Source of the DNA: GCA-2705445 sp002705445
GTDB lineage: Bacteria > Pseudomonadota > Gammaproteobacteria > Poriferisulfidales > GCA-002705445
Assembly (NCBI GenBank): GCA_045561235.1
Contig: JBJKYB010000002.1
Coordinates: forward strand, 186,001-250,000
DNA: 64,000 nt
Direction of reading: 5' to 3'
Made by a program: the position numbers and the translations under genes. This document shows positions 1 to 9,216 of this stretch, one piece after another. Position 1 is the stretch's first letter, and each line of letters opens with the position of its first letter. The notes under the pieces were generated by a model, which searched no databases, was not told where the DNA came from, and was given only the letters and a program-made list of their open reading frames with translations.

Positions 1-2619
1 GAATGAACCCGATTTTATTAAAGCTTCAATAACACGCTTATTAATTTTATTCGTCCCACACCTTGATAATAAGTTATCTAAACTAACAAATTCTCCATTC
101 TTTTTCCTTTCTTCAATAATTATCTCTATTATTGCTTTGCCTACACCTTTAATTGAACCAAGGCCATATATAATCTTATTATCTTTTGTAACACTGAACA
201 CATAATCAGATAAATTAATATTTGGGGGAATCAATGATATGCCCAAATAATCACATTCCTTAACAAACCTTACTACTTTATCAGTATTATCCATATCGCT
301 TGATAGCACTGCTGCTATAAAAGGCTCCTTAAAATGAGACTTAAGATATGCAGTTTGATAAGCTATTAGGGCGTATGCAACTGAATGAGATTTATTAAAA
401 CCATAACCCGCAAACTTTTCCATTAAATCAAAAATATATTCTGCTTGCTTTTCTTCAACATTATTTTTAATTGCTCCTTTCACAAAAATTTCTCTTTGTT
501 GCTTCATTTCATCAAATTTCTTTTTTCCCATAGCTCTTCTTAATATATCGGCTGCTCCTAAACTGTAACCTGCTAATACTTGTGCTATTTTCATTACTTG
601 CTCTTGATAAAGTATTACACCGTAAGTTGGTCTCAGAACATCTTCTATAAGTGGATGAAGATAATGAACATTTGCGCCATTCTTCCTATCTATAAAATCA
701 TCAACCATTCCAGATTGAAGAGGGCCGGGCCTATATAGAGCAACCAGAGCTACCAGATCATCAAATTTATCAGGCTTCAGTCTTTTGATAATATCTTTTA
801 ATCCTCTTGATTCTAATTGAAACACCCCATTAGTTTTTTGCTCTCTGAGCAAATTAAAAGTTTTATTATCATCAAGAGAAATATCATCTAATATAAACTG
901 TTCATCTAAATTTTTATTTTTATTTATAATTTTTAGTGTATTTTCAATAACAGTTAGAGTTCTAAGACCTAAAAAATCAAATTTAATTAAACCTATTTCT
1001 TCAACATCATCTTTATCTAACTGTGTTAATAACGAGCTATTATGCGTATCTCTATATAACGGGGTATAGTTTATAAGTTTTCTTGGTGAAATTACTATTC
1101 CTCCTGCATGAGTACCAGCATTTCTTGGAAGGCCCTCAAGAATCATTGACATGTCAATGATTTCTTTTACATCATCATCAGAATTATATAATTTCTTAAG
1201 TTCTTTATCCTCTAGAGCTTTTTCCAAAGTAATTCCAATTTCGAAAGGTATAAGTTTTGCAATTTGATCAACGAATGGGTAAGGAAATTGAAGAACTCTA
1301 CCAACGTCACGAACAACTGCTTTGGCTGCCATTGTTCCATAAGTAATTATTTGGCTTACTTTATCTCTGCCATATTTTGTTGCAACGTACTCAATAACAC
1401 TATCCCTCTTGTCCATACAAAAATCGATATCAAAATCTGGTAGAGAAATTCTTTCAGGATTAAGAAATCTTTCAAAAAGTAAATCATATTTTATAGGGTC
1501 TATATTTGTTATATTTAGTACATAAGCAACTAGCGATCCAGCTCCAGAGCCTCTTCCTGGGCCTACAGGAATATTATTTTGTTTTGCCCAAGTTACAAAA
1601 TCAGAAACAATTAAGAAATATCCTGAGTATCCCATTTTAATAATGACGTCTAATTCAATTTTAATTCTATTTAAATAAGGCTCTTTATTTTTAATATTTT
1701 TATTACTTAATTTATTATTTAAACTTTGTGTCACAAGTGATCTAAAATATTCATTTTCATCTTGATTTTCATCTAAAGGAAAAATTGGCATAGCAATATC
1801 ACCTAAAGTTAATTGAACATTACACCTTTTTGCAATTTCTAAAGTATTTTCAATTGCAGAAGGTATATCAGAAAACAAATTCTCCATTTCTTGGCTTGAT
1901 TTAAAATATTGGTTATCATTATATTCTGACTTTCTTTTTTCATCTTTTAAGTAAGCTCCATTATTTATACACACCCTAACTTCATGGGCCTGATAATCTT
2001 TCTTGTCAATGAATCTTACATCATTAGAAGCAACTAAAGGAATATTATACTTCTGGGAGATCTCTGTAGCATGAGAAATGTACTCGTCCTCAAAATCTTT
2101 ACCAGTTCTTGTGATTTCTATGTAAAAACTATCGGGAAAATTTTTTTTCCAGTAATTAATTGATGAAATTATTAAATCATTTTTTCCAGATTTTATAGAA
2201 TTTGCCAGATCTCCATATATACTTCCCGACAATGCAATCAATCCTTCTGATTTTTTCGCAAGATCACTTTTTAAAACTACAAATTTATTATCATCGTCAA
2301 GATTGACGTAAGAATTTGTAATTAGATTACTAAGATTATTAAAGCCAATCATATTTTTACATAACAATACAACTCTGAAACACTCATTTGAGCTTTGTGA
2401 ATCTTTTACATCAATTTCGATCCCTATTATTGGTTTAACTCCTTTTTTAATAGCAGATTTATAAAATTTTACTAAAGAAAATATATTATTGTGGTCTGTT
2501 ATTGATACCGAAGGTACTTCTAAATCAGAAACCTTATTTATAAGGTCATTTACTCTAATCAAGCTGTCTGAAATAGAGTATTCACTATGCAGATGAAGAT
2601 GTATAAAATTATTTTTCAT
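1..2619 (-). CDS. dnaE: DNA polymerase III alpha subunit, 3' end outside window
   Basis: Replicative polymerase subunit. I translated the minus strand by hand from ATG 2619: about 873 residues are present and the C-terminal part (OB and tau-binding regions) lies beyond the window edge. The N-terminus opens with the PHP motif HLHLHSEYS, and the polymerase core shows the catalytic PDFDIDFCMDKR pair of aspartates and the third in IKFDFLGLRTL. The helix-hairpin-helix region is reached near base 1. The start overlaps the rnhB stop as ATGA, the same rnhB-dnaE order as in Escherichia coli. Family length is about 1160 residues. Identity is certain; only the truncation by the window limits it. Confidence 0.97.
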   Translation of the reverse strand, partial: MKNNFIHLHLHSEYSISDSLIRVNDLINKVSDLEVPSVSITDHNNIFSLVKFYKSAIKKGVKPIIGIEIDVKDSQSSNECFRVVLLCKNMIGFNNLSNLITNSYVNLDDDNKFVVLKSDLAKKSEGLIALSGSIYGDLANSIKSGKNDLIISSINYWKKNFPDSFYIEITRTGKDFEDEYISHATEISQKYNIPLVASNDVRFIDKKDYQAHEVRVCINNGAYLKDEKRKSEYNDNQYFKSSQEMENLFSDIPSAIENTLEIAKRCNVQLTLGDIAMPIFPLDENQDENEYFRSLVTQSLNNKLSNKNIKNKEPYLNRIKIELDVIIKMGYSGYFLIVSDFVTWAKQNNIPVGPGRGSGAGSLVAYVLNITNIDPIKYDLLFERFLNPERISLPDFDIDFCMDKRDSVIEYVATKYGRDKVSQIITYGTMAAKAVVRDVGRVLQFPYPFVDQIAKLIPFEIGITLEKALEDKELKKLYNSDDDVKEIIDMSMILEGLPRNAGTHAGGIVISPRKLINYTPLYRDTHNSSLLTQLDKDDVEEIGLIKFDFLGLRTLTVIENTLKIINKNKNLDEQFILDDISLDDNKTFNLLREQKTNGVFQLESRGLKDIIKRLKPDKFDDLVALVALYRPGPLQSGMVDDFIDRKNGANVHYLHPLIEDVLRPTYGVILYQEQVMKIAQVLAGYSLGAADILRRAMGKKKFDEMKQQREIFVKGAIKNNVEEKQAEYIFDLMEKFAGYGFNKSHSVAYALIAYQTAYLKSHFKEPFIAAVLSSDMDNTDKVVRFVKECDYLGISLIPPNINLSDYVFSVTKDNKIIYGLGSIKGVGKAIIEIIIEERKKNGEFVSLDNLLSRCGTNKINKRVIEALIKSGSF

Positions 2620-3182
2620 AAATATTTTATTGGTTTAAATGTTCTTCTATGATATTTGCATATTCCATATTTTTTTATCATTTCTATATGATGTTTTGTT
2701 GGGTAGCCCTTATGTTTTTTGAAATCGTACATAGGAAATTCTTTGTCAATTTTAAGCATTATTTTATCTCTTGTTACTTTTGCTATTATTGATGCTGCAC
2801 TTATTATGGGAACTAATCTATCACCGTGTTTAATAGAATAAAGGTCTCCATTTATATCAGGCTTAAATATCCCATCAATATATACCTTACAATTTACGCA
2901 ATTAATTTCTTGATATGATTTTTTCATAGCCTGTAATGTCGCTTTATGAATATTAATTTTATCAATAATGTCTGAATTGATAATACCAATACCATATTTT
3001 AAAGATTTTTCTAAAATTTCCGTGTAAAAAATCTCTCTATTCTTTTCACTAGTTTTTTTAGAGTCATTAATTCCGTATGGTAGATATTTTTCATCAATTA
3101 AAACGGAAGCAGCGACAACAGGACCTGCAAGTGGACCTCTACCTGCTTCATCTATGCCAACAATTGTATATTTTTTTTCCAT
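2616..3182 (-). CDS. rnhB: ribonuclease HII
   Basis: Removes ribonucleotides and RNA of RNA-DNA hybrids. The protein has 188 residues, normal for the family. The N-terminal GIDEAGRGPLAGPV block carries the acidic D-E pair of the active site, and a further acidic residue sits in VYIDGIFKP. SAASIIAKVTRD is the usual helix near residue 130. The stop overlaps dnaE by four bases (ATGA), indicating translational coupling. The gene is divergent from gnnA with only 66 bp between them, so both promoters must lie in that gap or reach into the coding ends. Confidence 0.96.
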   Translation of the reverse strand: MEKKYTIVGIDEAGRGPLAGPVVAASVLIDEKYLPYGINDSKKTSEKNREIFYTEILEKSLKYGIGIINSDIIDKINIHKATLQAMKKSYQEINCVNCKVYIDGIFKPDINGDLYSIKHGDRLVPIISAASIIAKVTRDKIMLKIDKEFPMYDFKKHKGYPTKHHIEMIKKYGICKYHRRTFKPIKYL

Positions 3183-3248
3183 AAACTAGAATATAATAAT
3201 AATTAATTATCATACATCAGTAATCTACATAGAAAAATATATTTTATC

Positions 3249-4175
3249 ATGAGTAGAATAAAAGTTGCCGTAATTGGAGTGGGGTATCTTGGAGAATTCC
3301 ATGCTCAAAAGTACAAAGCTAATAAAAACGCAGATTTAATAGGTTTAGTAGATACAAATATTACAAGATGTAAGGAAATTTCAAGAAAAAACAATGTTAC
3401 ACCTTACGAAAATTATGAGGATATTATTAATTTAGTTGATGCGGTAAGTATTGTTGTTCCAACAAACTTACATTATAAAATCGCAAGTTTCTTTATCAAA
3501 AATAATAAGCATGTTCTTATTGAAAAACCCTTCGCAAGCAATCTAAGTGAAGCAAAAAAACTTGAAAAAATAAGTAAAGAAAAAAATATTATTTTGCAGG
3601 TAGGCCATCTAGAAAGATTCAATAAAGCTTTCGTTAAATTAAATAATAAAGTAAAAAATCCTATCTTCATAGAATGTAATCGGATATCAACATTTAAGGT
3701 GAGAGGTACTGAGGTTGATGTAATTATGGATCTAATGATTCATGATTTGGATATTATTATGGCTTTAAATAAGTCACCTATAAAAAGTATCTATGCTAAT
3801 GGCGCAAGTGTTTTAACAAATAAGACTGATATAGCTAATGCTAGAATAACATTTAAGGATAATTGTGTATGCAATCTTTCTGCTAGCAGGATTAGTGAAA
3901 AATTGGAAAGAAAAATTCGCGTATTTCAAAAAAATTCTTATTTTTCTTTAGATTTTCAAAAATGCGAATTAGATTCCTATAAAAAAATAAACTCAGGTAG
4001 GATAAAAAAAATTAAAAGAGAAAAGGAGCAAATTATAAAAAATGACTCCCTGGATGACGAAATAAAAAGCTTCATCAATTGTATAAAAAATAATAAAAAT
4101 CCGATTGTGAATGCTGTTGACGGAATTCAAGCTTTAAAATATGCTGTAAAAATATCTAACCTTATAAAAAAATGA
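3249..4175 (+). CDS. gnnA: Gfo/Idh/MocA sugar dehydrogenase, probable UDP-GlcNAc 3-dehydrogenase
   Basis: 308 residues with an N-terminal NAD-binding Rossmann fold (VIGVGYLGEFHAQKY), the family EKPF motif near residue 93 (VLIEKPFASN) and a C-terminal alpha/beta domain. In Acidithiobacillus and Leptospira, GnnA oxidises the 3-OH of UDP-GlcNAc so that GnnB can aminate it for lipid A. The assignment rests on context: the gene overlaps an aminotransferase (ATGA), which overlaps lpxB (ATGA), and lpxA lies next door. The family also includes WbpB-type enzymes for O-antigen sugars, but no other O-antigen genes are present. Function is inferred; family membership is secure. Confidence 0.78.
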   Translation: MSRIKVAVIGVGYLGEFHAQKYKANKNADLIGLVDTNITRCKEISRKNNVTPYENYEDIINLVDAVSIVVPTNLHYKIASFFIKNNKHVLIEKPFASNLSEAKKLEKISKEKNIILQVGHLERFNKAFVKLNNKVKNPIFIECNRISTFKVRGTEVDVIMDLMIHDLDIIMALNKSPIKSIYANGASVLTNKTDIANARITFKDNCVCNLSASRISEKLERKIRVFQKNSYFSLDFQKCELDSYKKINSGRIKKIKREKEQIIKNDSLDDEIKSFINCIKNNKNPIVNAVDGIQALKYAVKISNLIKK

Positions 4176-5269
4176 TACCACAATTTAATTTAAATAAAGA
4201 ATATAATTTTTTAGAAAATGAAATTCAGAAAGAGTTAAAAAAAGTTTTTTTTAAAAAAAACTTTATTGGTGGTGAAAATGTAATACAAATTGAAAAAAAT
4301 ATAGCAAAGTATATCGGTGTAAATTATGCAGCCTCTTGCAACTCCGGGACCGACGCACTGTATTTGGCTTTAAATTCTATTGGCATAAGAAAAGGAGATG
4401 AGGTTATAACAACTCCTTTTACATTTATATCTACAATTGAAGCGATTATTTATCTTGGAGCGAAGCCTGTATTTGCTGATATCGACTTAGATACGTATAA
4501 TATTAGTAAAGAAAAAATCCTAGAAAAAATTTCCAATAAAACAAAAGCTATACTTCCGGTACATATTTTTGGAAATCCAGTTGATATTTTTGATATTAAA
4601 AAAGAATTAAACGATGATTCTATAAAAATTATTGAAGATTGCGCTCAGAGTTTTGGCGCTGGAATTAACTATCAAAGAGTTGGTAGTATAGGAGATATTG
4701 GATGTTTTAGCTTTTATCCAACAAAAAATCTAGGTTGTTACGGGGATGGAGGTATGATAACTACCAACTCTGAAGAATTATATTCTAATATTAAAAAATT
4801 GTGTAACCATGGAAGTTCAAAAAAATATCACCATGATATAGTTGGTATTAATAGTAGATTGGATGAGATACAAGCTGCAATATTAAATATAAAGCTTCAG
4901 TATATTGATAAGTTTAACCTTATGAGAGTTAAAATAGCAGATATATATAATGAAGAGTTAAAAAATTTAGAAATTATTAATCTGCCAAAAAAAAATGAGT
5001 ACGGATTTCATGTTTATCACCAATATACAATAAATTCAAAAATTAGAGAAAAAATTAAAGACGAGTTAGAAAAAAATAATATTGGCTCGGCAATATATTA
5101 CCCGATATCACTGGAAAAACAAAAAGCCTTCACAGATATATATGGTGAGATAAATCTTTGTAAGAATTCTAATTATTTATCTAAAACATGTTTATCCTTA
5201 CCAATGTACCCCCATCTTGAAGAAGAAGATGTATTAAGAGTATGTAAAGTTATCAAAAAAATTATATGA
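4172..5269 (+). CDS. gnnB: DegT/DnrJ/EryC1 sugar aminotransferase, probable UDP-GlcNAc3N synthase
   Basis: 365 residues, fold type I PLP enzyme of the DegT/StrS family. CNSGTDALYLAL near residue 57 binds the cofactor phosphate, EDCAQSFGA holds the PLP aspartate and SFYPTKNLG carries the Schiff-base lysine. It would place an amino group on the 3-keto sugar made by the upstream oxidoreductase, giving the 2,3-diamino sugar nucleotide used by LpxA in some bacteria. The gene overlaps both neighbours by four bases (gnnA upstream, lpxB downstream), which ties it to lipid A. A WbpE-like role is the main alternative. Confidence 0.8.
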   Translation: MIPQFNLNKEYNFLENEIQKELKKVFFKKNFIGGENVIQIEKNIAKYIGVNYAASCNSGTDALYLALNSIGIRKGDEVITTPFTFISTIEAIIYLGAKPVFADIDLDTYNISKEKILEKISNKTKAILPVHIFGNPVDIFDIKKELNDDSIKIIEDCAQSFGAGINYQRVGSIGDIGCFSFYPTKNLGCYGDGGMITTNSEELYSNIKKLCNHGSSKKYHHDIVGINSRLDEIQAAILNIKLQYIDKFNLMRVKIADIYNEELKNLEIINLPKKNEYGFHVYHQYTINSKIREKIKDELEKNNIGSAIYYPISLEKQKAFTDIYGEINLCKNSNYLSKTCLSLPMYPHLEEEDVLRVCKVIKKII

Positions 5270-6375
5270 AGAAGGATATAAAGAAAATTATAATAGTTGC
5301 TGGGGAAGAATCCGGAGATATGTACGCCGCAAAAATTATTAACGATTTTTCGAAAGAAGATAATATAAAATTTTACGGTATGGGGTCTAACAAAATGAAA
5401 AAAACTGGAGCAGCGCTATTGTTAAACTCCTCTGGTCTTGCTGTAGTAGGTTTTTTTGAAATTTTGAAAATATACCCAAAGTTACTAAAGTCTTTAAATT
5501 TTATGAAGAAATCAATAAAAGATATAAATCCTGATCTTCTAATATTAATAGATTATCAAGAATTTAATATGAAACTTGCAAAATATGCAAAATCAAATGG
5601 TATAAAAGTATTATTCTATATTAGTCCGCAAGTTTGGGCGTGGAGAGAAAAACGAATAAAAAACATAAAGAAATACATAGATACTATGGCAGTAATATTT
5701 CCATTTGAGAAGAAATTTTATGAAAATGCTGGTATCAATTCTTTTTATGTTGGACATCCTCTTATTCAAGATAATTTATATCAAAAAAATTATACCAACA
5801 AAAAAGACTTTATTGGTTTTTTCCCTGGAAGTAGATTAACTGAAGTAAAGAAACATCTTCCTATTATCAACAATGTTATTAAAAGTATGTATAACAAAAA
5901 TAAAGAGCATAAATTTTTAATTTCAAGATCAGAGAATATTAATAAAAGCATTTATGAAAAATATTTTGCTAATAAAAATTATGTTTCAATCATAAGTAAT
6001 GAAAATATATATGAAACCATTGATATGTGTAAGGTTGCTGTTGCAGCATCAGGAACAATAACATTACAAATAGCCTTAAAAAAGGTCCCGCTATGTGTAT
6101 TTTATAAACTTTCAAGTGCAACATATTTTTTAATAAAGTTCTTAGTAAAAACAGAATTTATATCTTTAATAAATATTGTATTAGGCAAAAAGGTTGTTCA
6201 AGAATTTATTCAATCTGATGCATCATCAGAAAATATTGAGAAAGAAGTTATAAGGATGATTGATGATGATAAATATAGAGAAAGTTTAAAAAAAGGAATT
6301 AGTTCAATAGAAAAAATTTTAAAAGATAGTGATTCTAAAATCGAAATGAAAAAAGTTATTAAAGAATCACTTTAA
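5266..6375 (+). CDS. lpxB: lipid-A-disaccharide synthase
   Basis: Joins UDP-diacyl sugar and lipid X to form the lipid A disaccharide at the inner membrane (family GT19). 369 residues, close to the usual 380. Diagnostic stretches are GEESGDMYAAKII at the N-terminus, PQVWAWREKRI near residue 123 and the nucleotide-binding region starting at FFPGSRLTEVKKHLP. It is coupled to gnnB by an ATGA overlap. Unlike the usual minus-strand lpxA-lpxB-rnhB order, here lpxB sits inverted between lpxA and rnhB and converges on lpxA with three bases between the stop codons. Confidence 0.96.
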   Translation: MKKDIKKIIIVAGEESGDMYAAKIINDFSKEDNIKFYGMGSNKMKKTGAALLLNSSGLAVVGFFEILKIYPKLLKSLNFMKKSIKDINPDLLILIDYQEFNMKLAKYAKSNGIKVLFYISPQVWAWREKRIKNIKKYIDTMAVIFPFEKKFYENAGINSFYVGHPLIQDNLYQKNYTNKKDFIGFFPGSRLTEVKKHLPIINNVIKSMYNKNKEHKFLISRSENINKSIYEKYFANKNYVSIISNENIYETIDMCKVAVAASGTITLQIALKKVPLCVFYKLSSATYFLIKFLVKTEFISLINIVLGKKVVQEFIQSDASSENIEKEVIRMIDDDKYRESLKKGISSIEKILKDSDSKIEMKKVIKESL

Positions 6376-6378
6376 ATA

Positions 6379-7170
6379 TTATTCTTGTTTTGCAGATTGA
6401 ATTACACCCCTATCACTTTGTTCGACAAAATTTAATAAGTTTAATACTTCTGTATGCTCTTTACATAAATTTTCTAGTTCTTTTATATTGGTTGGATTAT
6501 TACTTGATCTAAAAATCAATTTGTATGCTTTATGTAAAGCGTTAATTTTTTTTTGATCAAAGTTATTTCTTCTTAAACCTTCTCTATTTAAGCCATGTGT
6601 TTTAGCAAAACTTCCTGTCGCCAACAAATATGGGGGGAGATCTTGATTTAATGCAGCTCCCATACCTGCAAATGAATAATCCCCTATCTTACAGAACTGA
6701 TGGACCAAAACATATCCTGCTAAAACTATATTGCTCCCCATAATTACATGCCCTGCTAATGATGTTGCATTTGACATAACGTTACTATTTCCTATAACAC
6801 AATCATGGGCAATGTGCACATATGCCATAATCCAATTATCGTCTCCAACTTTTGTTATAGATTCACCGCCTGCTTTTGTTCCTCTATTAATGGTGCAATA
6901 TTCCCTTATAGTGTTTCCGGATCCAATAATTAACTTGCAGTCTTCTCCTTTATACTTTTTGTCTTGAGGTATTTCTGATATCGATGCAAACTGATATATA
7001 TTATTATTTTGTCCAATCTCACAATCACTCGAGATTACAACATGTGGGCCGATAACAGTATTTTTATCAATACACACATTTTTTCCAATTACTGAATATG
7101 CACCGACTTCAACAGAAGAATCAAGATCTGAAGTTGAGTCAATTATTGCTGTTGGATGAATATTTGGCAA
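6379..7170 (-). CDS. lpxA: acyl-ACP--UDP-sugar O/N-acyltransferase
   Basis: First step of lipid A synthesis, adding a 3-hydroxyacyl chain to position 3 of the UDP-sugar. 263 residues of left-handed beta-helix hexapeptide repeats (positions 1 to about 190) and a C-terminal helical domain. The catalytic histidine is in AHDCVIGN and the IYQFASI and VHQFCKIG blocks match the family. Given gnnA-gnnB close by, the acceptor may be UDP-GlcNAc3N rather than UDP-GlcNAc, which would give an amide at position 3. That substrate choice is inference. The next gene upstream is fabZ, nine bases away. Confidence 0.96.
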   Translation of the reverse strand: MPNIHPTAIIDSTSDLDSSVEVGAYSVIGKNVCIDKNTVIGPHVVISSDCEIGQNNNIYQFASISEIPQDKKYKGEDCKLIIGSGNTIREYCTINRGTKAGGESITKVGDDNWIMAYVHIAHDCVIGNSNVMSNATSLAGHVIMGSNIVLAGYVLVHQFCKIGDYSFAGMGAALNQDLPPYLLATGSFAKTHGLNREGLRRNNFDQKKINALHKAYKLIFRSSNNPTNIKELENLCKEHTEVLNLLNFVEQSDRGVIQSAKQE

Positions 7171-7179
7171 AATATAAAC

Positions 7180-7638
7180 CTATAATTTTATTGGCAATTC
7201 TTTAAAACCGCACATTAACTCAGCTGAGGCTGCGACTTCATCTTCAACAGTAGCTAAAGCATCAAAAACTGCAAATCCTTGCCTACTTTTTTTCATTTCA
7301 ACTTTGAGTTTTAGCTGGTCTCCAGGAATAACAGGTTTCTTAAATCTTGCTTTATCAATGCCAACAAATAAATATAAACTCTCATTAGGCGGGCATAAGC
7401 TTGGAGTTTTAAAAACCAAAAGACCAGATGCCTGAGCCAATGCTTCTAATATTAAGACACCTGGCATAACTGGGTAACCAGGAAAATGTCCATTAAAAAA
7501 AGGCTCATTGAAACTTACATTTTTAATAGCTAAGATAGATTTACTTTCTTCGAATTCTACAATTTTATCTACTAATAGAAATGGATATCTATGTGGAAGT
7601 AGATTAGTTATTTCTAAGATATCACCATTATTTTTCAA
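7180..7638 (-). CDS. fabZ: 3-hydroxyacyl-ACP dehydratase FabZ
   Basis: Dehydrates 3-hydroxyacyl-ACP in fatty acid elongation. 152 residues with the hot-dog fold signature NGHFPGYPVMPGVLILEALAQ, which holds the catalytic histidine and glutamate. It lies between lpxA and lpxD, the standard gammaproteobacterial place where it balances 3-hydroxyacyl-ACP between phospholipid and lipid A. A second dehydratase, fabA, is at 51070. Short spacing to both neighbours indicates one operon. Confidence 0.96.
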   Translation of the reverse strand: MKNNGDILEITNLLPHRYPFLLVDKIVEFEESKSILAIKNVSFNEPFFNGHFPGYPVMPGVLILEALAQASGLLVFKTPSLCPPNESLYLFVGIDKARFKKPVIPGDQLKLKVEMKKSRQGFAVFDALATVEDEVAASAELMCGFKELPIKL

Positions 7639-7656
7639 TTTTTAAACCCCATTATT

Positions 7657-8655
7657 TTAATTTTTCTTTATATTTTTAATAAATAATTCATTAAGTTTTT
7701 TAAATCTTGCAGCATTTTTTAACCATTCTTTATTGAGCATTAATGGTGTTCCTGAAGAATATACTCCTGGTTTTTTTATATCAGAAGAGACTTTAGACAT
7801 GCCTGTAATATGTGCATTATCACAAATTTCAATATGCCCTTGTATTCCTGCGCCACCGCCTATTGTACAGTTCTTTCCTATTTTTGCACTTCCGGCTATT
7901 CCGACACAGCCAGCAATTGCAGTATTTTCCCCGATTTGGACATTATGTGCAATCTGTATTTGATTATCTATTTTAACGCCATTACCTATTATTGTCTTGT
8001 CTAATGCCCCTCTGTCAATCGAGGTATTAGAACCAATCTCAACGTTATCACCAATTTCTACACCACCTATTTGGGGTATTTTAATCCAAGTATTATTTTC
8101 ATGTGCGTAACCAAAACCGTCGGAACCAATTACAGTTCCCGAGTGAATTCTTACACTTTTACCAATCGTTACGTTCTTATATATTGTAACATTAGGAAAT
8201 ATATAAGCTCCTTCTGATATTTTTACATTATCACCAATACTACAGTTTGAACCTATAAAAGAACCCTCTCCTATACTGACATTTTTTCCAATTACCACAT
8301 TTGGATCAATTGTTATTTTCTCACTCAGATTATTTGAAAAACTAATTACAGATTTATGAATATAATAATTTCTATTCGTATCTTTATTTAAAAGCTGCGA
8401 TATTTTTGCGAAAAGAGAATATGGATTTTTGCTGATTATTATATTATGGTTACAAAATTCAGATAATTCTTCAGTCGTTATAACTACTTTTGATTTCGTT
8501 TTATTTAATAATTCTAAATATTTTTTATTTGAAAAAAAAACGATACTTTCTTCAGTAGCATTTTCTAAACTAGAAACTTGATTAATGAGATAATCAGCAT
8601 CTCCAATAAATCTAGCATTAAATGTTTTTGATATATTTTTTACAGAATAATTCAC
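7657..8655 (-). CDS. lpxD: UDP-3-O-acylglucosamine N-acyltransferase
   Basis: Third committed step of lipid A synthesis, N-acylating position 2. 332 residues: an N-terminal uridine-binding domain (about 1-100), a beta-helix of hexapeptide repeats (about 105-290, for example IGSDGFGYAHE and IDNQIQIAHNVQIGEN, with the catalytic histidine in IAHNV) and a C-terminal helix. Length and order next to skp and fabZ are canonical. Confidence 0.96.
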   Translation of the reverse strand: MNYSVKNISKTFNARFIGDADYLINQVSSLENATEESIVFFSNKKYLELLNKTKSKVVITTEELSEFCNHNIIISKNPYSLFAKISQLLNKDTNRNYYIHKSVISFSNNLSEKITIDPNVVIGKNVSIGEGSFIGSNCSIGDNVKISEGAYIFPNVTIYKNVTIGKSVRIHSGTVIGSDGFGYAHENNTWIKIPQIGGVEIGDNVEIGSNTSIDRGALDKTIIGNGVKIDNQIQIAHNVQIGENTAIAGCVGIAGSAKIGKNCTIGGGAGIQGHIEICDNAHITGMSKVSSDIKKPGVYSSGTPLMLNKEWLKNAARFKKLNELFIKNIKKN

Positions 8656-8661
8656 AAAATG

Positions 8662-9174
8662 TTATTTAGAATTAAATTTCTTTAATACTTTATCAGTTAT
8701 ATTAATACCTGTTTTATCACTTGCATAAGTTACATCAGCATTAGTTAATATTAAATCATACTTACCACTTTCGGCAATAGCTAAAATTACTTCTTTTAAT
8801 TTATTTTCGATTTTACCAAGCTCATCTCTTCTTCTAAGTTTAAAATCTTCCTGAGCTTCATTTGCATCTCTTTGTAAATCTCTCTCTGACTTCATAATTT
8901 TTCTTTTCAAAGATTCAATTTGATCTTTTGACATTATTTCAGATTCCTTTTGAAGCTTTTCTTTTTGATTTTTAATTTTTTTTGCTTTGCTTTCTAACTG
9001 TTTATTTCTTGGAGTGAATTCTTGCTCTAATTTTTTTTGCGCTGCTTTAGCTGCTGGTGATTCATTTAAAATTTTAGCAATATCTACGTATCCTATTTTA
9101 TAATCAGCGGCATATACATTATTGAGAGTAAGAACTGTAGCTAGAACAATTAATATTTTTTTAAAATTTTTCAT
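8662..9174 (-). CDS. skp: periplasmic chaperone Skp/OmpH
   Basis: Periplasmic holdase that delivers unfolded porins to BamA. The N-terminus is a signal peptide (MKNFKKILIVLATVLTLNN, cleavage after VYAA or VYA), followed by IGYVDIAKILNESPAAK and a long charged coiled coil to about residue 130. Start chosen at ATG 9174: a GAGG sequence about ten bases upstream is well placed for it, while the earlier GTG 9183 and ATG 9180 sit on or next to that Shine-Dalgarno. It is the usual neighbour of bamA and lpxD. Confidence 0.9.
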   Translation of the reverse strand: MKNFKKILIVLATVLTLNNVYAADYKIGYVDIAKILNESPAAKAAQKKLEQEFTPRNKQLESKAKKIKNQKEKLQKESEIMSKDQIESLKRKIMKSERDLQRDANEAQEDFKLRRRDELGKIENKLKEVILAIAESGKYDLILTNADVTYASDKTGINITDKVLKKFNSK

Positions 9175-9216
9175 TACCATCACCTCTTTAGAATTTATTC
9201 TTTTAATTATTATAAA

